64,000 nt of DNA from Actinoalloteichus hoggarensis (GCF_002234535.1 NZ_CP022521.1:2852001-2916000); one strand, 5' to 3'. Positions 18,541 to 26,304 are shown, counted from the stretch's first letter. Translations and numbers: made by a program. The notes: a model not told the origin generated them from the sequence alone.

Positions 18541-19823
18541 GTCTGCTCCTCGGGTATGCGTACGGTGTGTGCCCAGTCGGGAGCGGCGCCGTCCTCGCCG
18601 ATCAGACAGACGAGCAGCGGAACGGCGGGCCGTCGATCGGGCCACGGGGTCTCGCCGTCGGTGAGCACGATGATCAGGTCCGGCCGTGGGCGAAGCGTGG
18701 TCGCCTCGGCGATCCCGGCCCGCATGTCCGTTCCGCCGCCGCCGAGCAGCACCACGTCCTCGGCACGGGTGATCACCTGGACGGGATGCGGGACGGCATC
18801 GCAGCAGAGCACCCGCAGCCTGCGCCCGCTTCCGCCGATGCCGTGCAGGATCGCGTCGACCTCGCCGATCAGTCGCCGGAGCCGGTCGGAGGTGACGCTG
18901 CCCGAGGTGTCGACCACCACGACGACGCCGGGCACCGGCCGTACCGTCGCCGCCGGCACGATCTCCGGGCAGGCGGCTGCCCGTCGGGACGGGCGTCGAC
19001 GGCTGAAGTCGACGCGCCCGCCGGTCAGCTCGTGGCCGCGCCGAATCAGGGCGGCCAGACGTGCTCGCCAGTTCACCTTCGGTGCCAGTCGCGCCTCGGC
19101 CCATCGTCGCCAGCCGAGCGGCACCGCGCTTCCGACGGAGACTCGATCCTGTATCCCGGCGGCCAGTGATCGCTCCAGCAGCTCGCGTTCCAGCTCGTCG
19201 GGGCCGCCGCCGGATTCGGGCAGCTCGCGATCACGTGGCACGCCGTCGGCCGCGCTGCCGCAGTCGACGAGCTCCGCGGCCTCGCGACCGCCTCGACCGA
19301 CCGCGTCGGCGAGCACATCGAGCAGCGGCAGATACTCCTCCGCCGTCAGGTGCGGGGGAAGTCCGAGCTCGGCGGGCGAGATCACTCCGTCCGGGGCAGG
19401 AAGCCCGTCGGCGGCGAGATCGTCGTTGATCTCCGCGTCGGCGGCCTGATTCCACCGCCGTGCCTCGGTGTCGCCTGCCGCGGCCGGATCGGCACGGACC
19501 GGTGATCGAGCGGCATGCGCCCGTACCAGGTGTCCGATGTGGTGCAGCAGCCACCAGCCGATCTCGGGCACCGGCGTGGCCAGCGCCGTGCCGGTCTCCA
19601 GGTACACCCGCCAGCGCGTGTCCACGGGGAACGCACGGAACTCCGGATCGGGAACGGGACTGCTCGTCGACTCGTCGAGCAGCGGCGGCAGCACGACCGG
19701 GTGCAGGGCGAAGACGGCGCCTGCCAGGTACGGCGCGTGATGCGCCGCCCAGAGCCGGGCGGAGGAGAATCGGGCGAGCACCTGGTCGGCGGCCGCCGTA
19801 TCCGCCGAGGCCTCACCACTCAT
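18537..19823 (-). CDS. VWA domain protein of the DUF2201 type
   Basis: A 428-residue protein. The N-terminal half resembles the DUF2201 metallopeptidase-like domain, but the HExxH position reads HHIGH (His94, His95, His98), followed by His103; the catalytic Glu is missing. The C-terminal half is a von Willebrand A domain with a complete MIDAS: DTSGS (Asp305, Ser307, Ser309), Thr365 in GGGGTD and Asp389 in LTDGE. A basic linker (about 270-285) joins the halves. The gene overlaps both neighbours by ATGA, so MoxR, VWA and W-repeat protein should be made together. MoxR/VWA pairs such as RavA-ViaA act as chaperone-like machines; the target here is unknown. Confidence 0.88.
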   Translation of the reverse strand: MSGEASADTAAADQVLARFSSARLWAAHHAPYLAGAVFALHPVVLPPLLDESTSSPVPDPEFRAFPVDTRWRVYLETGTALATPVPEIGWWLLHHIGHLVRAHAARSPVRADPAAAGDTEARRWNQAADAEINDDLAADGLPAPDGVISPAELGLPPHLTAEEYLPLLDVLADAVGRGGREAAELVDCGSAADGVPRDRELPESGGGPDELERELLERSLAAGIQDRVSVGSAVPLGWRRWAEARLAPKVNWRARLAALIRRGHELTGGRVDFSRRRPSRRAAACPEIVPAATVRPVPGVVVVVDTSGSVTSDRLRRLIGEVDAILHGIGGSGRRLRVLCCDAVPHPVQVITRAEDVVLLGGGGTDMRAGIAEATTLRPRPDLIIVLTDGETPWPDRRPAVPLLVCLIGEDGAAPDWAHTVRIPEEQT

Positions 19824-20908
19824 CGCAACAGCCCGGCCGCGCGCAGGACGGGTGCCAGCCCTCGCATCGTCGCGGGGAGGGCAGCCCCTGCCGGCCGCGC
19901 CTGGGCCAGCTTCCGCGCCGCACCGGCCGCGACGTCCGGTGCTCCCCGCGCCGCATTGGCCACCACCGCCCAGGCCGCCTCCCAGGCGGACGGCCCGCCA
20001 TCGGCCGTCACATGGGCGACGACGGCGCCGAGCACCGCGTAGAGCCGATCCGCGCGGTCCGGCAGTGGGGTGTCCGGAGCCGCCAGAAGTGCCTCCGGGT
20101 CGGGGAGATCGAGGTTGCGCAGCCAGGAGATCAACTCGAAGCCTGCGGCCTCTCCGACGGCACCGAGGACGAGTTCCGCACGCACCTCCTCGGCGGCGTC
20201 CCCCGCCGTGCAGGCGGCGAGGATCGTCGCCGCCGCATCCCAGGTCCTCGGGCTCGGCCAGGCCCGCCCGGCCCTGGCCGGATCGTCGGGCACGGCGAGC
20301 ACGAGTTCGGGACGGACGCGCAGGAATGCGCCGATCAGGGAGCGGGCCGCGGCGATCCCGGCGGCGCCCGGCGAGACGAGGCGATCCGCGGCGGGCACGG
20401 GGAAGCCTGCCATGAAGCCTTCGGCGATGTCGGCGGCCTCGACTCGCCAGTCCAGATGAACGAGCCGGTTCGCCAGCGGAGCGGACAGCTCCCACCCGTC
20501 GGCGGCGGACTCCGGCGGGTTGGCGGCGGCGACGATCCGTACACCGGCGGGCAGTTCCAGGTCGCCGACGGTGCGTTCCAACACGACGCGCAGCATCGCG
20601 GCCTGCACCGACGGCGGCGCCGTGGTCAGTTCGTCGAGGAACAGCAGGCCGGCGCCCGCCTCGGCGAGCCGTTGTGCCCACCGGGGCGGCGCGAACCAGG
20701 TGCGGCCGTCCCGGATCACCGGCAGGCCCGAGAAGTCGCTCGGTTCGCGGATCGAGCCGACGACGACCTCGACCGGCAGGTCCAGGGCGGCGCCCAGACT
20801 GAGTACGGCGGACGTCTTCCCCGTGCCGGGAGCGCCCCAGAGCAGGACCGGAAGGTCGGCGGTCACCGCGACGCCGACGGCGGCCCGTACGACGGACGTA
20901 GAACTCAT
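19820..20908 (-). CDS. MoxR-type AAA+ ATPase
   Basis: A 362-residue AAA+ ATPase of the MoxR group. Walker A is WGAPGTGKT (about 24-32), Walker B LLFLDELTT (about 89-97) and sensor 1 VAAANPPE (about 126-133). The characteristic SIREPSDFSGLPVIRDG segment, which in family members forms the MoxR-specific insert, follows Walker A. The C-terminal half is helical. The ATG at 20908 begins 9 residues before the first strand; GTG 20920 is an in-frame alternative and AGGAGA precedes both. The stop overlaps the VWA start. It probably uses ATP to remodel a target chosen by the VWA partner. Confidence 0.9.
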   Translation of the reverse strand: MSSTSVVRAAVGVAVTADLPVLLWGAPGTGKTSAVLSLGAALDLPVEVVVGSIREPSDFSGLPVIRDGRTWFAPPRWAQRLAEAGAGLLFLDELTTAPPSVQAAMLRVVLERTVGDLELPAGVRIVAAANPPESAADGWELSAPLANRLVHLDWRVEAADIAEGFMAGFPVPAADRLVSPGAAGIAAARSLIGAFLRVRPELVLAVPDDPARAGRAWPSPRTWDAAATILAACTAGDAAEEVRAELVLGAVGEAAGFELISWLRNLDLPDPEALLAAPDTPLPDRADRLYAVLGAVVAHVTADGGPSAWEAAWAVVANAARGAPDVAAGAARKLAQARPAGAALPATMRGLAPVLRAAGLLR

Positions 20909-20916
20909 CTCCCTGG

Positions 20917-21351
20917 TCACTCTCCTGATCGGGCTGGACGACGAGACGGCGTGGAGTCGGCGCCGGGGCGGCAGGCGAGGGCCTCCGCCGCACCTCGGCG
21001 GTGAGACGGGAGGGACCGACGGTGTGGTTCGTGCTTCGCGAGAGGTGACCGTCGGCGACCGGCCGTCGCGGGGACGACGGCTCGCACGCCTGGCCGTCGG
21101 TCCCTCGAGGCCGAGCCGACATCGGGTTCGGCGTCGGTCCGGAGTGGCCCCCTCGCCGGCAGGAAGGGGAGAACCTGAGTTCCGCGACCGGGCCGTAGGC
21201 CGACGGCCCGGAAGGCGGCGACCGTGCGCCGGGTCCGCCCGGCGATCCGCGCGGCCTGGGCCGCGGACGGTGCCCACGTCGGTGGCGAGACCGTCGCGAG
21301 GTCACCCGGTTCGACCGTGTCGGTCCGGTGTTGCTCGGGGTCGTTCCTCAT
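20917..21351 (-). CDS. Hypothetical protein, possibly leaderless first gene of MoxR cluster
   Basis: An open frame of 144 residues from ATG 21351 (GTG 21360 also in frame), ending 9 bp before the MoxR start. The first 60 residues include WAPSAAQAARIAGRTRRTVA, faintly like a helix-turn-helix. The second half is Arg/Pro/Ser-rich and looks unlike a folded protein, so the frame may have decayed or been shifted. The support comes from a TTGACA promoter whose -10 places the start of transcription almost at the ATG. I do not recognise a family. Confidence 0.35.
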   Translation of the reverse strand: MRNDPEQHRTDTVEPGDLATVSPPTWAPSAAQAARIAGRTRRTVAAFRAVGLRPGRGTQVLPFLPARGPLRTDAEPDVGSASRDRRPGVRAVVPATAGRRRSPLAKHEPHRRSLPSHRRGAAEALACRPGADSTPSRRPARSGE

Positions 21352-21363
21352 GTCTGTCACCCT

Positions 21364-21402
21364 AAGTTGACGAGCAGCTCCGTGTCAACTTTGGTTGACG
21401 AA
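21364..21402 (-). promoter_or_regulatory. Sigma70-type promoter with GTTGAC inverted repeats
   Basis: Read on the minus strand, a -35 TTGACA is followed after 18 bp by TAGGGT, fitting the actinobacterial TAnnnT -10. Transcription would start about 7-8 nt later, at or next to the ATG at 21351, implying a leaderless mRNA. Three GTTGAC half-sites overlap it, two of them forming the palindrome GTCAACCAAAGTTGAC across the -35 and the third in the spacer. This looks like an operator for a dimeric repressor. It should drive the MoxR/VWA/W-repeat genes. Confidence 0.55.
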
Positions 21403-22259
21403 GTGGGGATCGGGTTCGTGCTCCGGCGGGGGACCTGATCGTTTCCCCCGGGGTGCCTTCTCGGGTCCCCCCGGTCACGTCGTCGGTGTGGCCTGTCGGA
21501 GATGCCGCCCTGCGCGGCCGTCGTCCACCGTCGCCATCAAGCCGTTCGCGCGGCGACCTGACCACCGCGGGTGATGCCGAGGATTCGCTCCGCGGGCGAG
21601 TCCGGCGGCACCGCCGACCTCGGCCGTCGAGACTCGCGAGGCCCGGGGCGACGAGGACGCGGGGTCGGGACCACGGCGTTGGCGGCGATGCCGAGCAGCT
21701 CCTCCAGCGTGGCCTCGCCCGCCACCCGACCGCCCGACTCCCGCAGGATGCCGCCCACCCCGCGGCGACCACCACGAAGAACCCGCGCCGCACCGGCCAC
21801 ACCACCCGACCACCGGACACATGGCTTGGACCGTCTCGGGGGAGAGTCCACGCGGGTGACGTCGGTGTCATGACGTCGCTACGACAGCTGTCGTCAACCG
21901 CTATGACGACTGCCATGAGCTGCGGGGTGAAGCGCCGTGCGCGGCTCGCAGGCCGGTCACCGTGAGTGCATGATCCTGACTCCGCCTGCCGCGCTGCCGT
22001 TCCGTCGGGTCCGCTCCGGCTGACGGGCCCACCGATACCCGCTGCCGTTCCTCCTCCGTCCGACCGGTCGCGAGCGTCCACCGCCGCACCTTCGTCGTAT
22101 CCCCGCCGTGCCTGTCCGCCGCCGCCCGCCCCGACGCCCGACGAGCTTCGTCGGCTCGCCGAGGTCGGGCATGGTCGTGGCGGACGTGACGGCCCGCGGC
22201 CACTGTCCGGCGCCCGAAGGGGGCGCGTTGCCCGCCGGCCCGCGGAGCCCACCGGCGGG
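21403..22259. other. Gene-poor region with a 14-bp palindrome
   Basis: About 860 bp without a convincing gene. A perfect palindrome, ACGACAGCTGTCGT, lies at 21881-21894. Its half-site ACGACA also occurs in the operator-like repeat at 38659-38695. A minus-strand fragment near 21570-21790 contains VAGEATLEELLGIAANAV, which could be a worn CBS-like piece, but support is too weak to name it. Confidence 0.35.
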
Positions 22260-23501
22260 TCAGGGAGCGGTGCGACTCTCCTGCTCCGCCGCCTTGGCGG
22301 CCTGCTCGTCTGGATGGTCCTGGAACGGCGCGGCCAGCGTGGGCAGCAGATGTCTGCGGTGGTAGACGAAGGCGCCGAGCGCGAGGGCCGCGTAGACGCC
22401 GCTGAGGACGTATCGGGCCTCCTGACCGGGGAAGACGAACTGCACCGCGAAGAGTCCGAGCAGCGTCCAAGCCGCCCAGCGCGGGAAGCGCAGGGCAAGC
22501 AGCGCGGCGATGCCCAGCAGGGTCTGCGTCGCGGTCAGGAGGAACTCCTCGACCTGCCTGCCGTCCAGGTGCAGCGCGACGCCGCCGCCACCCAGCAGGT
22601 AGGCCACCGGCAGGCTGCCGACCAGCAGCGTCCACTGGTTGACCTTGGCCGAGATCAGCATGCCGATCGCGGCCGCGCCGTTGCCTCGCAGGGCGAACAG
22701 GATCGCGATGATGAACTCGGGTGCCTCCGACGCCAACGGGGCCAGCCATTGGACCAGCAGGAACTCGTCGATGCCCAGTTGGGCGCCCGTCTCGATCAGC
22801 GCGTCGGCGAAGGGTTCGGCGCAGGCCAGGATCACCAGGGCGGAGCCGATGAACAGCGAGACCACCAGTACTCGCCGTTGCCGTCTCGGCAGAGCTCCGA
22901 TCGTCGCGGCGGGCCCGACGAGGTCCGGCTCCTCGGTGTCGCCGCGTGAGACCTTCCACAGGTAGAACCCGAAGAAGGCGAGCAGTCCGACACCCAGCGC
23001 CACGTGGATCTGCGCGCTGACCGGAATGGCGAAGGCGATGACGGACGCTATGGCGAGGAAGCCCAGCTCCACCCGGTGCCCGGAGTCCAACGTCAGCGCA
23101 CGGATCGACTTCCCGGTACGCCGCTTGGCGACCGCCAACGCGATCAACACGACCAGCGACCAGCCGAGGCCGAGCAGCAGTCTGTTCGAGCCGGTCATGT
23201 TGGCGGCGGCGTAGGCGACGTACTCCGGCCTGCTTCCGGCGGTGAAGGCGAAATACAGGTCCACCGCGTACTCCGGCAGCACCGCGATGACGGCGAGGAT
23301 CGCGATGGCCAGTCCGCCGGAGATGTCCACCTGAGCGGCTTCCGCCGCCCAGGCCAGCACGAACGACGCGGACACGACGCCTGTCCCGAACACCGCCAGC
23401 AAGATCAAGGGGTCCGACTCGATGCCGCTCAACCGGAATACCAGCGCTGGAAGCGCCAGTATCAGGCACAGCCCCAATGGTCGGATCAACCTGGCGAACA
23501 T
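22260..23501 (-). CDS. CaCA superfamily cation exchanger (sodium/calcium exchanger type)
   Basis: A 413-residue membrane protein with about 11 helices and the two inverted alpha-repeats of the CaCA superfamily. Repeat 1 contains VLPEYAVDLYFAF and NMTGSNRLLLGLG; repeat 2 contains ASEAPEFIIAILFALRGN and ISAKVNQWTLLVG. The acidic residues of both repeats (PEY, PEF) are kept, but repeat 2 departs from the usual GSNIFN. The ATG at 23501 follows GGAAAGGTG by 5 nt. It is divergent from an ArsR-type metal sensor 285 bp away, so the transported ion may be a transition metal such as zinc, cobalt or nickel rather than calcium (inference). Confidence 0.85.
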   Translation of the reverse strand: MFARLIRPLGLCLILALPALVFRLSGIESDPLILLAVFGTGVVSASFVLAWAAEAAQVDISGGLAIAILAVIAVLPEYAVDLYFAFTAGSRPEYVAYAAANMTGSNRLLLGLGWSLVVLIALAVAKRRTGKSIRALTLDSGHRVELGFLAIASVIAFAIPVSAQIHVALGVGLLAFFGFYLWKVSRGDTEEPDLVGPAATIGALPRRQRRVLVVSLFIGSALVILACAEPFADALIETGAQLGIDEFLLVQWLAPLASEAPEFIIAILFALRGNGAAAIGMLISAKVNQWTLLVGSLPVAYLLGGGGVALHLDGRQVEEFLLTATQTLLGIAALLALRFPRWAAWTLLGLFAVQFVFPGQEARYVLSGVYAALALGAFVYHRRHLLPTLAAPFQDHPDEQAAKAAEQESRTAP

Positions 23502-23704
23502 GAGCACCTTTCCCGGACGGCACATGCCAGGACGGGGACGTCGGAACGACCTCGGCCAGGCGATGGCGGCTGGCCGAAGGTCTCGCCCACCCGCCCTGCA
23601 CGGGCCGGGCCCCATCGCCGGAGATCGATGTCGAACTCAGCGTGTCGAACGATGGGCTTGCGGGCTACTCCCCTTCGGTACGAGCTCATGCTGCCACATC
23701 GTTC

Positions 23705-23730
23705 GTCAGTTTCGCAATCGACGAAATGAC
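23705..23730. promoter_or_regulatory. Operator candidate between CaCA exchanger and ArsR gene
   Basis: An imperfect inverted repeat, GTCAGTTTCG then, 7 bp later, CGAAATGAC, lies in the divergent promoter region. The position suits autoregulation and control of the exchanger by the ArsR protein. The arms do not obviously match the classical SmtB 12-2-12 site, so this is a suggestion. Confidence 0.35.
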
Positions 23731-23785
23731 AAAATGGAGGCGACGTGCGACATCGACTCGCGTCGACGCAGGTCGGTAGGCGAGA

Positions 23786-24172
23786 ATGAAGATCGCCATG
23801 ACCAGTCCCGAAGTGTCGCCCGCCGGGTCTCGTGCCCACTCCTGTTCCGCTCCCGAGCCGACCTCTGTGCAGCTCAGCGCCGCTGCCGCGACCTTCGCGC
23901 TGCTTTCCAACGGCCCTCGACTGCATCTGGTGTGGCTGCTCGCGCACGGCTCGCACGACGTGGGCACGCTGGCCGGTCGAGTCGGGGTGAGCATCGCGAC
24001 GGTGAGTCAGCACCTGGGCAAGCTGCGGCTGGCAGGCGTCGTCTCCGCACGTCGGGAGGGGCGCCAGCACTTCTACACGGTGGACGATCCGCACGTCGTG
24101 GCGTTGGTCGATCAGATCTTCGAGCACATCGCGCCGGATGGCGGCCTGGCCCCGGATCCGCCGTTGAGCTGA
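23786..24172 (+). CDS. ArsR/SmtB family metal-sensing repressor
   Basis: A 128-residue ArsR-type winged helix protein. The recognition region is LAGRVGVSIATVSQHLGKLRLAGVV (about 62-86), followed by the wing RREGRQHFYTV. The last helix carries D101-x-H103-x10-H114, the spacing of the alpha5 metal site of SmtB and NmtR (D-x-H-x10-H-x2-E/H). The fourth ligand position is Pro117, with Asp118 next to it, so ligand four may differ. No alpha3 Cys pair (CVC) is present. This predicts sensing of Zn, Ni or Co rather than arsenic. It is divergent from the CaCA exchanger, its likely target. The first ATG is used here; ATG 23798 is also possible. Confidence 0.85.
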   Translation: MKIAMTSPEVSPAGSRAHSCSAPEPTSVQLSAAAATFALLSNGPRLHLVWLLAHGSHDVGTLAGRVGVSIATVSQHLGKLRLAGVVSARREGRQHFYTVDDPHVVALVDQIFEHIAPDGGLAPDPPLS

Positions 24173-24583
24173 TCGTGGCCGGTGTGCCGAACGCTGCTGT
24201 CCTGCCTCGATGCCCGGCCTCCTCTGCTGAACCGATCGTTCGGCGGCCGTCGTCGGATCGGCGTGCGGCGGAGGAGGTCGGGAGAAGGTGACGGGCGGGA
24301 CTGCCCATGGGGATGCGAGACGCGGCGGCCGAGTGCCGCGCCGCGCGGAACAAGGCAGGACGGAAGGTCTGGGCAGGGAGAGTGTCGGAGTGGACCGCGC
24401 GGCTCGATGACGATCCGGCACGCGTGGCGTCGTCGCGGGAGCACCGGCCTCGCGACGTGTGGTGCGTGATCCACGCTCTCGGCGGCGGGCGGGATCGCGA
24501 AGGGGCTCAGGCGTGGTCTCGATGGCGGACCAGGGGGCGACGTCCGGCTGATCGGCAGGTGCCCGGACCGGCCATGACGTGAA

Positions 24584-24597
24584 GGAAAGCGCTTTCC
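24584..24597. promoter_or_regulatory. Perfect LacI-type palindrome
   Basis: GGAAAGCGCTTTCC is a perfect 14-bp palindrome of the LacI/GalR operator kind and differs by one base from the site before the MFS gene at 15.4 kb. No recognised gene starts directly downstream on either strand, so it could be an orphan site or serve a small gene I could not identify. Confidence 0.4.
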
Positions 24598-24748
24598 GGT
24601 TCGTGGTGGGCTCTCCTTGCGGATGGCGCCCGACGGAGAAGGGCGGACGCGATGTGGAGACCGTGCGACGGCGACGGGGTCTCGGAGGCGTCGCGGTGCT
24701 GATCCCGGTGGCGTCGGGTCGGCTGTCGGGTCCGCCGGGGTGGGGACC

Positions 24749-24832
24749 GCGGCCGAGCCGCGTGGTGTCTCCGCGGCCGAGCCGCGTGGTGTCTCCGCGG
24801 CCGAGCCGCGCGGGGTCTCCGCGGCCGAGCCG
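24749..24832 (+). repeat. 24-bp tandem repeat, about 3.5 copies
   Basis: Unit GCGGCCGAGCCGCGTGGTGT followed by CTCC. Copies 1 and 2 (24749-24772, 24773-24796) are identical, copy 3 (24797-24820) differs at two positions, and a half copy follows to 24832. In one plus frame it encodes repeats of AAEPRGVS. The internal GCGGCCGAGCCGC can fold back. No gene is clearly assigned here. Confidence 0.85.
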
Positions 24833-25069
24833 TCTGCCGCGGAGCCGCACCGTGTGCCCGTAGTGAAGCCGGGTATGGAGGCTCCGCCGAGGAGGACGGG
24901 CTGATCGTCGTCGCACCCGGTGGCGACGATGCGAATCCGGGGACGATCGACAAGCCGCCGGGCGGGTCTCGGCGTGCGGTGCGAGCCGAGCGACGTGATC
25001 GCGCTGCGCGGCGGCGCCTCTGTCCGGCAGGCATCGGCGCCGCACTTCGCGGCGTCGGCGTGGGTCGGA

Positions 25070-25630
25070 TCAGTGCGCCGCCCTGGGCGGCCCGAGTACG
25101 CCCAGCGCGGCGACGATGCGTTCGTTCAAGGTCTGGTCGCCGTGCTCGCCCCAGTCCAGAAGCGCGACGCGCAGTGCCGCCAGGCAGGCGGCGGTGGCGG
25201 TCGAGGCGGTGAGCGGATCGGCTGCCTGCTCGATCAGCCGGTCGACGATGCATCGTTCGGTCGCCTGGAGGTGTGCGGAGAACCGATCGCGCAACGCCGG
25301 TTCGCAGGCCGCCAGCCGAATGCGCTCTCTCGTCTGGGCGACAGCCCATTCCGGGAGCTCCGTCGCCGAGTCGAGCAGACCCAGTCGCACACGTTCCAGT
25401 ACCGGCAGTCCGAGCGGTTGAGCTGCGATCAGATCGGCGATGACGGGGTTGAACGGGTCCTCCAGCACGACGTCTTCCTTGGTGGGGAAGTGACGGAAGA
25501 ACGTCATATGGGAGACGCCTGCCGCAGCGGCGATGTCGACGACGCGAGTGGCCGCATAGCCGTTGCGGGCGAACAGCTTCAGCGCGCATTCCTGGATGCG
25601 CGCCCTCGTCTCGGCGGATCGATTCGGCAC
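25070..25630 (-). CDS. TetR family transcriptional regulator
   Basis: A 186-residue TetR regulator. The helix-turn-helix is ATRVVDIAAAAGVSHMTFFRHFPTKEDVV in two overlapping blocks near residues 28-56, preceded by RARIQECALKLFARNGY. The ligand-binding domain is helical (LDSATELPEWAVAQTRERIRL...). I chose GTG 25630 rather than the upstream in-frame ATG 25678. TAACCT stands 7 nt before it as a -10, implying a leaderless message, and the inverted repeat ACACCGTTCGGTGT at 25651-25664 sits in the promoter where the longer start would make it coding. It is probably autoregulated; other targets are unknown. Confidence 0.87.
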   Translation of the reverse strand: MPNRSAETRARIQECALKLFARNGYAATRVVDIAAAAGVSHMTFFRHFPTKEDVVLEDPFNPVIADLIAAQPLGLPVLERVRLGLLDSATELPEWAVAQTRERIRLAACEPALRDRFSAHLQATERCIVDRLIEQAADPLTASTATAACLAALRVALLDWGEHGDQTLNERIVAALGVLGPPRAAH

Positions 25631-25637
25631 AGCGGCC

Positions 25638-25664
25638 AGGTTAGTCGGTAACACCGTTCGGTGT
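25638..25664 (-). promoter_or_regulatory. TetR gene promoter and operator
   Basis: On the minus strand a -10 TAACCT (25638-25643) lies 7 nt before the GTG start. Just upstream is the palindrome ACACCGTTCGGTGT (25651-25664), a 6-2-6 inverted repeat well placed for autorepression by the TetR protein. Confidence 0.45.
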
Positions 25665-25799
25665 GACCCGAGTCGCATCGTCGGGCCGTGCGTGTCGGCG
25701 ACGGCGGGGTCTTCGACGGGAACCCGCCGGGCGGTCGCGAGCCCGGCCGGCTTCGGCCGAGACCCGTGTGTAGCGGAGGCGGCTGGGCGTCGTGTTCCG

Positions 25800-25900
25800 A
25801 GGTCGCGTCGGCGGGCCGGTGTTCATGGCGATGCACGGCATGACAGAGCCGTCCGCGATCAGAGTGTGATCGGTGATTCGGCCTTCGACGCGACTGCGGG
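25800..25900 (-). pseudogene. GMC oxidoreductase C-terminal remnant
   Basis: One minus-strand frame reads DSRSRVEGRITDHTLIADGS then VMPCIAMNT. This matches the conserved end of GMC (choline/alcohol dehydrogenase) flavoenzymes, where R-V-x-G, then L-x-V/I-A-D-A/G-S-V-M-P, is near invariant. No FAD-binding N-terminus or other part of the enzyme is nearby, and the following residues diverge. I take it as a short relic. The rest of 25680-26200 holds no recognisable gene. Confidence 0.42.
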
Positions 25901-26200
25901 AGTCGGGTGGCTCCGCGGTGCGGGCGGGCGCAACGACGGCGATATTCCGTTCGCGGTCGACGTCTGATCGCGCCGTTCCTGTCGGCCGCCCGGCCGCGTC
26001 GGACCCGCAGGCCCGCCGAACACGCCGAGCCCGTCGATCCCGCCAGATCCGCCGCACCCATCGGATGACGGGTTCGTCGGACTCGCCGAGCCCGGCCGAT
26101 CGGATCGTCGGCTGGATCGAGGCTCCCGCGTCCACCTGTTCACCGTCTGTCGCGGCCGTCCCGACCCGAAGGTGCACGGGCGAACACCCCGCGCGACACG

Positions 26201-26252
26201 AATAATTAATTAGTATTTTTTCTTGACCTGGGTGGCGAGCGCTGCTGATACT
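26201..26252 (+). promoter_or_regulatory. Promoter and AT-rich operator of the sugar locus
   Basis: A strikingly AT-rich imperfect palindrome, AATAATTAATTAGTATT (26201-26217), stands out in this GC-rich sequence. Just downstream are TTGACC (26223-26228) and GATACT (26247-26252) with an 18-bp spacer, a good sigma70-type promoter, 52 bp before the first gene of the sugar operon. AT-rich palindromes next to sugar importers are often bound by ROK or GntR repressors. The GntR gene inside the locus (33364) is a candidate regulator (inference). Confidence 0.6.
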
Positions 26253-26304
26253 TCCCTCCAACATCGCCCCGTGGGGGTCAGCCGGTTGGTTCGAAGGAGA
26301 GCCG

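Larger units (their letters stand above)
24173..25069. other. Gene-poor region with palindrome and tandem repeat
   Basis: About 900 bp between the ArsR and TetR genes. Open frames here are Arg-rich and unrecognised; one at 24307-24582 (91 residues) starts with ATG but has no family match I can see. The region holds the LacI-like palindrome at 24584 and the 24-bp tandem repeat at 24749. Confidence 0.4.

Noticed and set aside
18537-21305. 922-codon minus-strand frame that would fuse the VWA protein with upstream sequence
   Set aside because: Only the last 428 codons carry conserved domains; the MoxR gene occupies the upstream part in its own frame, and the ATGA overlap marks the true VWA start.
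21540-21850. Possible CBS-domain fragment (VAGEATLEELLGIAANAV)
   Set aside because: The match is short, no flanking strand-helix pattern is visible, and no transporter partner is nearby.
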